The translations under genes were made by a program, and so were the position numbers. A DNA stretch of 64,000 bases. Source: an uncultured Flavobacteriaceae bacterium. GTDB lineage: Bacteria; Bacteroidota; Bacteroidia; Flavobacteriales; Flavobacteriaceae. Shown here piece after piece: positions 46,561 to 55,681 of this stretch (position 1 is the stretch's first letter; each line of letters begins with the position of its first letter). Location: positions 925,656-989,655 of the forward strand of contig CAJYAG010000001.1 in NCBI GenBank assembly GCA_913065125.1. Reading direction: 5' to 3'. The notes below the pieces were generated by a model that was given only the letters and a program-made list of their open reading frames with translations, was not told the DNA's origin and did no database searches.

Positions 46561-47855
46561 TTGGTCCCAGGAATTAATTCTAAAATTTCTTTTATAGGCA
46601 TGCATTTATCATCCACATCAGATGAGCGACCATTCGTTAAAATAGACTTAGCAACCCCCATCATTGCTGGGTAAGATGCTCTAAGCATATGATTCGCATA
46701 AATTACTATATTAACACCCCATTCTATAAATTCTTTTTCTGTAATATGATTATATGTTGATGGGACAACAACTATAGGAGTGTTATTATCACTTTGTCTG
46801 AATTTTGTACAAAACTCTTTAATTTCTTCTCCACTTTTTTCTTTACTATGAATCATTACCGCATCGGCACCTGCTTTTATATAAGCTTCTGCTCTTTCTA
46901 GTGCATCTGCAACACCTTTACCTAATATTAAGCTCTCTAATCTAGCAATAACCATAAAGTCATCCGTTACTTGAGCGTTTTTTCCTGCTTTAATTTTTGC
47001 CGAGAAATTCTCAATACTATCTTGTGTTTGTGGAACAGAAGTACCAAATAATGAGTTCTTTTTTAATCCTGTTTTATCTTCAATAATTACAGCAGATATC
47101 CCATGTCTTTCTAAAGTTCTTACTGAAAAGACGAAGTGTTCAATTTTCCCACCTGTATCTCCATCATAAATGATAGGTTTCGTTGTACACTCTAATGTAT
47201 CATTCAACCCATGCATCCTAGTTGTTATATCTACAGCTTCAATGTCTGGTTTCCCTTTAGAAGTTGAATCTGTTAAACTACTAGACCACATTCCGTCGAA
47301 TTCATGATTTAGACCATTAATATTAACAGAAGCGTTTTCTGCTATCAGACCAGTTAAACCACTATGAGATTCTAAAATTCTTACCAAAGGTTTCGCATCA
47401 ATAAGCCTTCGTAATCTTTTCATCCGAATATCAGGAGTTGTCCCAATAGTTTTTAATTTCTCATTTAATTTTGTTGAAGAGATACCTTCAGTGTAAGGAA
47501 TATCGATAACTTTACCACCCCAAAGAGAAATAGTATCAATAACTTTTTGCCTAGTCTCTTTTTGAATTCCCTCTTTCCAATCATCACCATGAACAACAAA
47601 ATCAGGTTTTAAAATTTTAAGATTTGGCTTATAATCCAAAGAGTTTTGTGCAACGACATTAGCTACTCCCTTTATACTTTCAACTATCATTTTTCTTTGT
47701 TCAAAATTCAAGTATGGTAATCTCTTATAGCTCGCAATAGCTTCATCTGTCAAAACACCAACAGTTACCTTACCTAATTTAGCTCCCTCTTTAATAATAT
47801 TCAAATGTCCAGGATGAATAATATCAGCACTCATTCCTATATATACTTTTGCCAT
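46557..47855 (-). CDS. aepX: Phosphoenolpyruvate mutase with N-terminal cytidylyltransferase domain
   Basis: 432-residue fusion. Residues 1-140 are a nucleotidyltransferase domain with HPGH at about 15-18 and the glycerol-3-phosphate-cytidylyltransferase signature [10 protein letters not shown] near 126-135. Residues 150-432 are PEP mutase, which makes the C-P bond: [12 protein letters not shown] near 230-241 and the diagnostic [13 protein letters not shown] near 257-269 (EDK...NS marks mutases rather than lyases). The fusion predicts that the phosphonate is activated as a CMP ester before transfer. First gene of the tight aepX-aepY-reductase group. Confidence 0.96.
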   Translation of the reverse strand: MAKVYIGMSADIIHPGHLNIIKEGAKLGKVTVGVLTDEAIASYKRLPYLNFEQRKMIVESIKGVANVVAQNSLDYKPNLKILKPDFVVHGDDWKEGIQKETRQKVIDTISLWGGKVIDIPYTEGISSTKLNEKLKTIGTTPDIRMKRLRRLIDAKPLVRILESHSGLTGLIAENASVNINGLNHEFDGMWSSSLTDSTSKGKPDIEAVDITTRMHGLNDTLECTTKPIIYDGDTGGKIEHFVFSVRTLERHGISAVIIEDKTGLKKNSLFGTSVPQTQDSIENFSAKIKAGKNAQVTDDFMVIARLESLILGKGVADALERAEAYIKAGADAVMIHSKEKSGEEIKEFCTKFRQSDNNTPIVVVPSTYNHITEKEFIEWGVNIVIYANHMLRASYPAMMGVAKSILTNGRSSDVDDKCMPIKEILELIPGTK

Positions 47856-47892
47856 ATTTATATTTTATTAAATTGATTATATTTATATATTG

Positions 47893-49218
47893 TTATTTCT
47901 TCCCAATTTGATAGTACTCAAATCCTTTATTTTCAAGATTAAAAACATTGAATTGATTTCGTCCATCGAAAATTACTGGAGAATTTAATCGCATTTTAAT
48001 TTCCTGAAAATCAGGTGAGCGAAACTCTTTCCATTCAGTTAGCAATATTAATGCTTCTGAATTTTGAAGCACATCATATTTTGAAGTAAAATAATTAACA
48101 CTATCAATTCCTTTTAAATAAAAAGATTTAGCTTCCTCAATTGCCTTTGGATCATATGCATTTATAATTGCTCCTCTTTTAACTAATTCTTTAACTAGGT
48201 AAATTGAGGGTGCTTCTCTCATATCATCTGTTCCAGGCTTAAAAGACAAGCCCCACAATGCAAAAGTTTTACCTTTTAAATCTTCTCCAAATCGATGAAC
48301 AATTTTGTTAGCAATTACAAGTTTTTGTCGATTATTAACATCTTCAACTGATTCAATAAGTTGTGCTTTATACCCATGCTCTTCTGCTATTTTCTTCAAA
48401 GCTTTTACATCTTTTGGAAAACAAGATCCTCCATATCCTGCACCCGGGTAAATAAAACTATAACCTATCCTATTATCAGATCCAATTCCTATACGGACTT
48501 GATTCGCATCAGCACCAACTCTTTCGCAAATATTAGCTATTTCATTCATAAAAGAAATCTTGGTTGCTAACATAGCATTGGCTGCATATTTAGTCATTTC
48601 TGCAGATCTAATATCCATAGTAATAAATCGGTCATGAGTTCTTGAAAAAGGAGCATATAACTCTTTCATTTTACTTATTGCAAAGTCAGATTCAGCTCCA
48701 ATAACAACACGATCTGGCTTCATAAAATCTGCAATAGCAGCTCCTTCCTTTAAAAATTCTGGATTTGAAACAAGATCAAACTCTATCTGTTCACCACGTA
48801 TATTTAACTCATCTTGAATAGTTTTTTTAACCTTATCAGCTGTACCTATTGGGACTGTTGATTTATCAACAATTATCAACCTTCTTTTTATAGATTGTCC
48901 AATGGATTTTGCTACAGCTAATACATACTGTAAATCTGCTGACCCATCTTCACCCATAGGTGTTCCAACTGCTATAAAAACAATCTCAGCATCTGAAATT
49001 GCTGAAGATAAGTTTGTTGTAAAAAATAAATTCTTATTTTGAGTATTTTTTACGACCATGGCCTCTAAACCTGGTTCAAAAATTGGAATAATTCCTTCAT
49101 TTAATTTTTTAATTTTTATTGAGTCTATATCAACACAGGTAACTTTATTCCCCATTTCAGCAAAACAAGTTCCCGAGACTAGCCCCACATACCCTGAGCC
49201 TACGACAGCTATATTCAT
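47893..49218 (-). CDS. ugd: UDP-glucose 6-dehydrogenase
   Basis: 441 residues; makes UDP-glucuronic acid. NAD site IAVVGSGYVGLVSGTCFAEM, catalytic Cys in GAGYGGSCFPKDVKAL (about 264), and ALWGLSFKPGTDDMREAPS. Its ATG overlaps the cytidylyltransferase stop (ATGA), and aepX starts 37 bases further on, so uronic acid and phosphonate genes are interleaved in one transcript. Confidence 0.95.
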   Translation of the reverse strand: MNIAVVGSGYVGLVSGTCFAEMGNKVTCVDIDSIKIKKLNEGIIPIFEPGLEAMVVKNTQNKNLFFTTNLSSAISDAEIVFIAVGTPMGEDGSADLQYVLAVAKSIGQSIKRRLIIVDKSTVPIGTADKVKKTIQDELNIRGEQIEFDLVSNPEFLKEGAAIADFMKPDRVVIGAESDFAISKMKELYAPFSRTHDRFITMDIRSAEMTKYAANAMLATKISFMNEIANICERVGADANQVRIGIGSDNRIGYSFIYPGAGYGGSCFPKDVKALKKIAEEHGYKAQLIESVEDVNNRQKLVIANKIVHRFGEDLKGKTFALWGLSFKPGTDDMREAPSIYLVKELVKRGAIINAYDPKAIEEAKSFYLKGIDSVNYFTSKYDVLQNSEALILLTEWKEFRSPDFQEIKMRLNSPVIFDGRNQFNVFNLENKGFEYYQIGKK

Positions 49219-49652
49219 ACCAATTTATCTTTATTTTTTAGATTTTCCTTTTCACTAACTTCTTTACGTAATCCACTACTAGAAAAACGGTGTTCCCTTT
49301 TGTTAAAGTACAATTTAATACCTTTCTCCTCACAATAATCTCTTCCAGTAAATTTTTTATTAGCATATTCATTTCCAATGATACGAACATCTATTTTGAA
49401 TGAACGTAACACATCTTCTAAATCCTGCTCAGTAGCATAAGGAACAATTTCATCTACATGCTTACAACCTTTTAATTGAATATACCTCTCCACAACGGAT
49501 TGAATTGGTTTATTTTTTTCTGGTCTATCTAAAGTTGGATCAGTTTGTATACCACAAATTAAATAATCACATTGATTTTTTGCTTCTTCTAACATTTTAA
49601 CATGTCCTGCATGAAACAAATCAAATGCACTAAAAGTAATTCCTATTTTCAT
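49215..49652 (-). CDS. Cytidylyltransferase-like protein (TagD/glycerol-3-phosphate type)
   Basis: 145 residues from the ATG at 49652; a TTG at 49664 is less likely. Nucleotidyltransferase motif FSAFDLFHAGHVKML (HAGH at 14-17) and a C-terminal HRFSSSGLRKE that differs from the TEGISTT signature of true glycerol-3-phosphate cytidylyltransferases. It is the second free-standing or fused enzyme of this fold in the locus. Substrate unknown: glycerol phosphate or a phosphonate are candidates. Sits between the wbpB-like gene and ugd. Confidence 0.82.
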   Translation of the reverse strand: MKIGITFSAFDLFHAGHVKMLEEAKNQCDYLICGIQTDPTLDRPEKNKPIQSVVERYIQLKGCKHVDEIVPYATEQDLEDVLRSFKIDVRIIGNEYANKKFTGRDYCEEKGIKLYFNKREHRFSSSGLRKEVSEKENLKNKDKLV

Positions 49653-49676
49653 GTTTTTTAACAAATATATGGTTAT

Positions 49677-50612
49677 TTATCTAGCTAAAAAAGGATGTTT
49701 TGATCCGTTAGCTGTTAATTCCATATTCCTAATATTATGCACTATCTCTATAGATGGTTTTACATCTTGTAATCCAAATCCGTTTCCTTCTAAAATGTCT
49801 TGATAGCTTTTTGTATGAAGTTCAGAAAAACCTCCACTAAATTCAACTTCTTTTCCATCAATTGAAATAGAACGGTAAGTTCGTTGGTTTAATTTTTTAA
49901 TTTCATTTGGCAATGATTCTTCTTCTATTGACAAAAACCAACGAACTCTTGCCCTTTCAAATTCTAAATAGCCTGCTGCTTTATTTTTTTCCCGTAAATG
50001 TACAATATTAGTTTTTACTTCTCCAAATATCCATGATAACATATCATAAAAATGAACTCCAATATTGGTTGCAATTCCACCTGATTTTGACTCGTCTCCT
50101 TTCCATGAAACATCATACCAATTACCTCTTGATGTAATATAGGTCAAATCAACATCATATTTAGCATCCTTCTTTTCTATATCTATTTTTTGCTTTAACG
50201 CAATAATACTTGGATGCAATCGTAATTGTAATATGGTATAAATTTTTTGTCCAGATTCCTTTTCTATTTCCCCTAAAGCATCAACATTCCAAGGATTTAA
50301 AACCAATGGTTTTTCACATATTGCATCTGCCCCACTACGCAAAGCCATTCTAATATGTGAATCGTGTAAGTAGTTTGGTGTACAAATACTCACATAATCC
50401 AAAAATGTTCCTTTCCTTTTTAACTTCTCTATATGTCGGTCAAATCTTTCAAATTCCACAAAAAAATCAGCATTTGGGAAATAACTATCTAAAATTCCAA
50501 CACTATCAAATTTATCAAGTGCTGCTATCAAATTATTATTGGTATCTTTTATCGCTTTTAAGTGCCTTGGAGCAATGTATCCTGCTGCTCCAATCAATGC
50601 AAAATTTTTCAT
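49677..50612 (-). CDS. wbpB: WbpB/WlbA-type UDP-GlcNAc-uronate 3-dehydrogenase
   Basis: 311-residue Gfo/Idh/MocA oxidoreductase. The N-terminus FALIGAAGYIAPRHLKAIKD and ICEKPLVLNPWN (EKP at about 100-102) are close to WbpB/WlbA, as is the length. These enzymes oxidise C3 of UDP-GlcNAcA; some regenerate NAD+ by reducing 2-oxoglutarate to 2-hydroxyglutarate. It starts directly after the wbpA-like gene (adjacent bases), which makes its substrate. The WbpE- and WbpD-like genes are 9-10 kb downstream in the same direction. Confidence 0.9.
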   Translation of the reverse strand: MKNFALIGAAGYIAPRHLKAIKDTNNNLIAALDKFDSVGILDSYFPNADFFVEFERFDRHIEKLKRKGTFLDYVSICTPNYLHDSHIRMALRSGADAICEKPLVLNPWNVDALGEIEKESGQKIYTILQLRLHPSIIALKQKIDIEKKDAKYDVDLTYITSRGNWYDVSWKGDESKSGGIATNIGVHFYDMLSWIFGEVKTNIVHLREKNKAAGYLEFERARVRWFLSIEEESLPNEIKKLNQRTYRSISIDGKEVEFSGGFSELHTKSYQDILEGNGFGLQDVKPSIEIVHNIRNMELTANGSKHPFLAR

Positions 50613-51896
50613 CTACAAGGTTTTATTTTTTATTTTTTCTGGTAAAACATTTTTCACATCATAAACTACTGAATTTTCTTTCTTAAGGTTTTCATAATCT
50701 AAGTTTATGAATTCATTATGAGCAACTGTTAAAATTATCGCATCAAATTTAATATTAGGTACTTCTTTAACTGAATCTAAATTATATTCATGCTTTACTT
50801 CTTTAATGTTGGCCCAGGGATCAAAAATACTGATATTTACTCCGTAATCTTTGAGTGCGAAAAGCACATCTACAGCTTTAGTATTCCTTATATCCGGACA
50901 ATTTTCCTTAAAAGTAATTCCTAAGATTAGAATTTCAGAGTTTTTAATTGCTATATCTTTTTGAAGCATTAACTTAATTACTTCAGAAGCGATATAACTA
51001 CCCATACTATCATTTAATCTCCTTCCTGCTAAAATAATTTCTGGGTGATAGCCATACTCTTGAGCTTTTTGTGCTAAATAATAAGGGTCAACTCCAATAC
51101 AATGCCCCCCTACTAATCCTGGCTTAAATGGTAAGAAATTCCATTTTGTTCCGGCTGCTTTTAACACATCATGAGTATTGATATCCATTAAATTAAAAAT
51201 TTTCGCCAATTCATTGACAAAGGCAATATTAATATCACGCTGTGAGTTTTCTATCACTTTTGCAGCTTCGGCTACTTTAATAGTTGGTGCTAAATGAGTA
51301 CCTGCTGTAATCACAGATTTATACAAATCATCTACTTTTTTCCCTACTGCTAGAGTTGAGCCAGAGGTTACTTTTAATATTTTCTCAATAGTATGCTCCT
51401 TATCTCCTGGATTGATTCTTTCAGGGGAATACCCTGCAAAAAAATCTTTATTAAAAACAAGTCCTGATTCTTTTTCTAACACAGGAACACAATCTTCTTC
51501 TGTAGCACCAGGATATACAGTAGATTCATAAATAACAATATTTCCTTTTGATAATACTTTACCTACTGTTTCACTAGCTTTAATTAACGGAGTTAATATT
51601 GGACGGTTATTTTTATCCACTGGAGTAGGAACCGTAATTATATAATAATTACAATTCCTAATACTTTCTATAGATGTTGTAAAAAGAAGCCCATTTTCAT
51701 CAGACTCCTCTTTCTTTAAAACAGCTATTAAATCATCATTCGAAACTTCTAATGTAGAATCTACTCCTGATGTTAGCGCTCTCACCCTTTCATTATTAAT
51801 ATCAAATCCTACAACTTCATATTTAGTAGCAAATAATCTCGCTAAAGGTAAGCCTACATAACCTAAACCAACTACTCCAATTTTTATATTATTCAT
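50613..51896 (-). CDS. wbpA: UDP-N-acetylglucosamine 6-dehydrogenase (WbpA/TviB type)
   Basis: 427 residues; oxidises UDP-GlcNAc to UDP-GlcNAcA. NAD site [18 protein letters not shown], catalytic Cys in [15 protein letters not shown] (about 263), and [17 protein letters not shown], the form seen in WbpA/WbpO/TviB rather than WecC. Overlaps lhgO by eight bases and abuts wbpB. Product feeds WbpB and, through the 4-epimerase at 53122, possibly UDP-GalNAcA. Confidence 0.92.
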   Translation of the reverse strand: MNNIKIGVVGLGYVGLPLARLFATKYEVVGFDINNERVRALTSGVDSTLEVSNDDLIAVLKKEESDENGLLFTTSIESIRNCNYYIITVPTPVDKNNRPILTPLIKASETVGKVLSKGNIVIYESTVYPGATEEDCVPVLEKESGLVFNKDFFAGYSPERINPGDKEHTIEKILKVTSGSTLAVGKKVDDLYKSVITAGTHLAPTIKVAEAAKVIENSQRDINIAFVNELAKIFNLMDINTHDVLKAAGTKWNFLPFKPGLVGGHCIGVDPYYLAQKAQEYGYHPEIILAGRRLNDSMGSYIASEVIKLMLQKDIAIKNSEILILGITFKENCPDIRNTKAVDVLFALKDYGVNISIFDPWANIKEVKHEYNLDSVKEVPNIKFDAIILTVAHNEFINLDYENLKKENSVVYDVKNVLPEKIKNKTL

Positions 51897-53109
51897 TCTC
51901 TTTTATTCTATTTAAAACTTCATCTGCAATTGCTAGACTTGCAGTAGCTGCAGGTGACGGAGCATTAATAACATGTAAAGAGTTTTTTGTTTTTTTTATT
52001 AAAAAATCATCAATTAAATTTCCATTAACATCTAATGCCTGAGCTCTAACACCTATTTTTCCAGTTATTAAATCCTCTTTTTTTAGATTAGGTACTAAAA
52101 CTCTTAATGAGTTTAAAAATGCTGTTTTACTAAATGCTCTTGCATACTCTTTTAAACCTAATTTCCAATATGTTTTTATAAGCTTCCAGAACCCTATATA
52201 AAAAACCATTTTAAAGGTATCTTCAAAACTAAAGCTTGTTTTTGAATACCCCTCCTTTTTAAATGACAAGACAGCGTTTGGTCCAGCTTCAACCGAAGAA
52301 TCATACATTTTTGTAAGATGAACTCCTAGAAAAGGCAAATCAATATTTGGTACTGGATAAATTAAGCTTTTCACTTTTGACTTACCCGATTTCACTACAT
52401 TGTAATAGTCTCCTCTAAAACCAATAATTCTTGATTTTAAATCAATCCCATCTAAAATTGCCATTTCATCGGCTTGTAAACCGCATGCAAAAATCACATA
52501 TTTACCTTTAAAAGATAGATCTTTAGTGTACAACTCTTTATAAGTGTCAGTATCTTTTATTTTAATAATTTTATTTGATTTAATTACTTTATTATAGTTG
52601 TTTTTTGCATTTAAAAGCTCTTCCATTTTTTTAACAACACCTACATAGTTTATAATTCCTGCATAGGGTACAAAAATTGATTTTAAGCACTTTACTTCTG
52701 GCTCATAAAACTTACTCTGTTTCTCGTTTAATAATTTTATTAAACTCAATCCATTTCTTAAACCATTTTCATAAATTTTATTTAATACTGGCAGTTCTTT
52801 TTCTTTTGTTGCAACAATTAATTTTCCACACATCTCAAAAGATATATTATTAACTTTTGCAAAATCAACTAATTGCCGCCTACCTTCTATACAATTTTTT
52901 AACTTAAATGAATTTGGCTTATAATAAATTCCAGAATGTATAACTCCTGAGTTTCTTCCTGTTTGATGAAGTGCCAAGTCCTTCTCCTTTTCTAACACTA
53001 AAATTGATGACTGCTCATCTTTTAAAGACAACTTATAAGCTATTGATAAACCTATAATACCTCCACCAACTATAACATAATCATAAACAATATCCTTTTT
53101 CTTTTTCAT
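51889..53109 (-). CDS. lhgO: L-2-hydroxyglutarate oxidase (FAD-dependent)
   Basis: 406 residues of the DAO/LhgO family. FAD Rossmann motif [19 protein letters not shown] at about 10-28, the LhgO-typical [16 protein letters not shown] near 48-63, and C-terminal [17 protein letters not shown] and [15 protein letters not shown]. Oxidises L-2-hydroxyglutarate to 2-oxoglutarate. Finding it embedded by an eight-base overlap with wbpA, inside a glycan locus, suggests that it serves the sugar pathway: WbpB-type enzymes can make 2-hydroxyglutarate. That link is inference. Confidence 0.9.
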   Translation of the reverse strand: MKKKKDIVYDYVIVGGGIIGLSIAYKLSLKDEQSSILVLEKEKDLALHQTGRNSGVIHSGIYYKPNSFKLKNCIEGRRQLVDFAKVNNISFEMCGKLIVATKEKELPVLNKIYENGLRNGLSLIKLLNEKQSKFYEPEVKCLKSIFVPYAGIINYVGVVKKMEELLNAKNNYNKVIKSNKIIKIKDTDTYKELYTKDLSFKGKYVIFACGLQADEMAILDGIDLKSRIIGFRGDYYNVVKSGKSKVKSLIYPVPNIDLPFLGVHLTKMYDSSVEAGPNAVLSFKKEGYSKTSFSFEDTFKMVFYIGFWKLIKTYWKLGLKEYARAFSKTAFLNSLRVLVPNLKKEDLITGKIGVRAQALDVNGNLIDDFLIKKTKNSLHVINAPSPAATASLAIADEVLNRIKENE

Positions 53110-53121
53110 TTAATTACATCA

Positions 53122-54108
53122 TCAATTATTATCCCAATACCACTTCACAGATTCTTTCAAACCTTTTTGTAATGAATATCTAGGATTATAACTTAAATTA
53201 TTTTTTGCTTTCTCAATACAAGCATGAGAGTGTGGAATATCTCCTGCTCTACTAGGACCGTATATCACTTCAATCTCTGAAATTTTTGAGTCAAATTCCG
53301 ACAAGTATTCTTTTAAATACTTCATCAAAACATTCAAGGTATTTCTTTCTCCAAACGCCACATTATAAACTGTATTCAAAGCCTCTTTATTATCTGTAAT
53401 GAGACTTAATAGGTTTGCCTGTATTACATTTTCAATATAGGTAAAATCTCTTGAATAGTTTCCATCTCCATTAATAATAGGCGATTCTCCTTTCATTAAC
53501 TGACTCACAAATTTAGGAATTACTGCTGCATAAGCACTATTGAAATCTTGTCTTTTTCCGAATACATTAAAGTATCGTAAGCCGATTGTTTCTATACCGT
53601 AGGTTTTAGAAAACACATCTGCATACAATTCATTTATATATTTAGTAATTGCATAAGGTGATAATGGTTTCCCTATAATGTTTTCTACTTTTGGCATTGC
53701 TGTAGAATCACCATAAGTTGATGAGCTCGCTGCATACACAAAACGTTTTACTTTTGCATCTCTTGATGCCACCAGCATATTCAAAAAACCACTTACATTC
53801 ACTTCATTTGAAGTAATTGGATCCTTTATAGATCTTGGAACAGAACCTAATGCTGCTTGATGTAAAACATAATCAACTCCTTCTACCGCTTTCTGACAAT
53901 CTTCAAAATTTCGAACATCTCCCTCTATTAAATCAAAATTGACATTCGGCATAAATGAAGTGATATTTTCTTTTTTACCTGTAGAAAAATTATCCAAACA
54001 ACTGACAGACATATTAAGATTCAATAATGCCTCACATAAATTAGAACCAATAAAACCTGCCCCACCAGTAACTAATATACTTTTATTTTCAAGGAACTTA
54101 AAATCCAT
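53122..54108 (-). CDS. UDP-HexNAc(A) 4-epimerase (WbpP/TviC-type SDR)
   Basis: 328-residue extended SDR. NAD motif VTGGAGFIGSNLCEAL at about 13-28, HQAALGSVPRSIKDP typical of WbpP/TviC, and active-site SPYAITKYINE with Tyr and Lys near 151/155. Epimerises UDP-GlcNAc/UDP-GalNAc or the corresponding uronic acids at C4. First gene of the minus-strand locus, directly downstream of a candidate promoter. Confidence 0.9.
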   Translation of the reverse strand: MDFKFLENKSILVTGGAGFIGSNLCEALLNLNMSVSCLDNFSTGKKENITSFMPNVNFDLIEGDVRNFEDCQKAVEGVDYVLHQAALGSVPRSIKDPITSNEVNVSGFLNMLVASRDAKVKRFVYAASSSTYGDSTAMPKVENIIGKPLSPYAITKYINELYADVFSKTYGIETIGLRYFNVFGKRQDFNSAYAAVIPKFVSQLMKGESPIINGDGNYSRDFTYIENVIQANLLSLITDNKEALNTVYNVAFGERNTLNVLMKYLKEYLSEFDSKISEIEVIYGPSRAGDIPHSHACIEKAKNNLSYNPRYSLQKGLKESVKWYWDNN

Positions 54109-54142
54109 TAATTTTATTTGAATTAGGTTTTTTTGGGGTTAA

Positions 54143-54174
54143 CAAAAATACAAAAAAGAAAACCAATATAACAA
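54143..54174 (-). promoter_or_regulatory. Candidate promoter of the polysaccharide locus
   Basis: Minus strand: TTG at 54174-54172, 21-base spacer, TATTTTTG at 54150-54143, then 34 bases to the ATG at 54108. It lies between the tRNA terminator and the first locus gene, where a promoter is expected. Confidence 0.45.
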
Positions 54175-54186
54175 AACTAAAAACAA

Positions 54187-54216
54187 AAAAGCTTCATAAG
54201 TAATTATGAAGCTTTT
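54187..54216 (-). terminator. Intrinsic terminator of the tRNA-Val pair
   Basis: Perfect hairpin GCTTCATAA / TTATGAAGC flanked by As and Ts (54187-54199 and 54204-54216), immediately after the first-listed tRNA on the minus strand, followed by more T-rich sequence. Confidence 0.8.
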
Positions 54217-54217
54217 G

Positions 54218-54292
54218 TGGGCAATAAGGGATTCGAACCCCTGACCCCCTCGGTGTAAACGAGGTGCTCTGAACCAACTGAGCTAATTGCCC
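54218..54292 (-). tRNA. tRNA-Val (anticodon TAC)
   Basis: Minus-strand GGGCAATTAGCTCAG opening, anticodon stem CCTCG/CGAGG around loop TTTACAC (anticodon TAC), T loop TTCGAAT, acceptor end ATTGCCC plus discriminator A. CCA is not encoded. Nearly identical to the copy 38 bases upstream; they differ in the T stem. Confidence 0.95.
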
Positions 54293-54330
54293 GAATGTTT
54301 TTTTTAATTCCTTATCGAGACGGAATGTTG

Positions 54331-54405
54331 TGGGCAATGAGGGATTCGAACCCCCGACCCCCTCGGTGTAAACGAGGTGCTCTGAACCAACTGAGCTAAT
54401 TGCCC
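54331..54405 (-). tRNA. tRNA-Val (anticodon TAC), second copy
   Basis: Same cloverleaf as the neighbouring copy, with changes in the T stem and its 3' side (GGGGG...CCCTC instead of AGGGG...CCCTT). First of the tandem pair to be transcribed, with a well-formed promoter just upstream. Confidence 0.95.
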
Positions 54406-54418
54406 TCAATTGCGGATG

Positions 54419-54448
54419 CAAATATACGAGAGTTTTTACATCTCGCAA
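54419..54448 (-). promoter_or_regulatory. Promoter of the tRNA-Val pair
   Basis: Minus strand: TTG at 54448-54446, 19-base spacer, TATATTTG at 54426-54419, ending 13 bases before the tRNA 5' end. Spacing and boxes match the Bacteroidota consensus exactly. Confidence 0.7.
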
Positions 54449-54465
54449 TTATTTTTTTAAAATAT

Positions 54466-55674
54466 TTATAAAATCTCTGCAACAACAAATGTGCTTCCTC
54501 CTACGTATATTAAATCTTCTGCTTCTGCATTTTCTTTTGCTGAATTATATGCCTCATTTACAGAATTGTATTTGTTTCCAAATAATTTAAACACATTTGC
54601 CTTTTCTTTTAAATCATCAACATCTAAAGCTCTTGGAATATTTGGCTCACAAAAATAATATCGAGCATTATTTGGAAATAAACCTAAAACAGCTTCTAAT
54701 TTTTTATCTGAAACAACTCCTAAAACTATATGCAAGTTGTTATATTTCTCCTTTTTAAGTTGATTTATCGTCAACAATAAGCCTTCTTTATTATGTGCTG
54801 TATCACAAATTACTTTTGGCGATTCTTGCAAAATTTGCCACCGTCCTTTTAAACCCGTATTCTTAACTACATTCAAAAACCCTTTTTCAATATGATTTTC
54901 TTTTACATTAAAATGCGTTAATTTACGGATTGCTAAAGCTGCTGTTTTCACATTTTTTAACTGATAATTACCCAATAAATCTGTTTGATAATTTTGTGAA
55001 AAATCTGAAGCAAAAAAGAGTTGAGTTTTTACTTCTTTTGCTTTGCCTGTAAAAACACTTTCAACTTCTTTTTGTCTTTCTCCAATAACAACAGGCACAT
55101 TCTTTTTTATAATTCCGGCCTTTTCAACTGCAATTTCTTGAAGTGTATCTCCTAAAAACTGCGTATGATCTAACCCAATATTTGTGATGACAGAAACTTC
55201 TGGTGTAATAATATTTGTCGAATCTAATCTTCCGCCTAAACCAACCTCAATAATTGCAATATCAACTTTCTTAGTTGCAAAATAATCAAATGCCATTCCC
55301 ACTGTCATTTCAAAAAAAGAGAGTTTTTGTTTTTCTAAAAACCTTTTATTTCTTTCAATAAAATTAACAACAAAAGCCTGAGAAACTTCTTCCCCATTAA
55401 TTCTAATTCGTTCTGTGAAGTTTTTTAAATGCGGTGACGTGTACAATCCGACTTTGTAACCTGCTTCTTGCAAGATTGAAGCAATCATATGACTCGTAGA
55501 ACCTTTTCCGTTTGTTCCGCCAACATGAATCGATTTGAATTTCTTCTCAGGAAACTCTAATTCTTTTGAAAATGCTAAAATATTGGTTAAATCTTTTTTG
55601 AATGCTGTTTCACCTTCTCTTTGATACATTGGTAATTGAGAAAACATCCAATCTAATGTTTCTTGGTAGGTCAT
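54466..55674 (-). CDS. folC: Bifunctional dihydrofolate synthase / folylpolyglutamate synthase
   Basis: 402-residue Mur-ligase-fold enzyme that adds glutamate to dihydropteroate and folates. ATP loop HVGGTNGKGSTSHMIA at about 50-65, the family SPHLKNFTERIRING, VGLGGRLDSTNII, and the C-terminal ligase domain (CDTAHNKEG). Last gene of a minus-strand run after exbB, exbD and tonB; a palindromic repeat lies in the 60-base gap to tonB. Confidence 0.96.
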   Translation of the reverse strand: MTYQETLDWMFSQLPMYQREGETAFKKDLTNILAFSKELEFPEKKFKSIHVGGTNGKGSTSHMIASILQEAGYKVGLYTSPHLKNFTERIRINGEEVSQAFVVNFIERNKRFLEKQKLSFFEMTVGMAFDYFATKKVDIAIIEVGLGGRLDSTNIITPEVSVITNIGLDHTQFLGDTLQEIAVEKAGIIKKNVPVVIGERQKEVESVFTGKAKEVKTQLFFASDFSQNYQTDLLGNYQLKNVKTAALAIRKLTHFNVKENHIEKGFLNVVKNTGLKGRWQILQESPKVICDTAHNKEGLLLTINQLKKEKYNNLHIVLGVVSDKKLEAVLGLFPNNARYYFCEPNIPRALDVDDLKEKANVFKLFGNKYNSVNEAYNSAKENAEAEDLIYVGGSTFVVAEIL

Positions 55675-55681
55675 AGTTTAT

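Noticed and set aside
54194..54448. Open frame of 84 codons on the minus strand
   Set aside because: It lies across both tRNA-Val genes and encodes their sequence; such frames are a known artefact of tRNA pairs.
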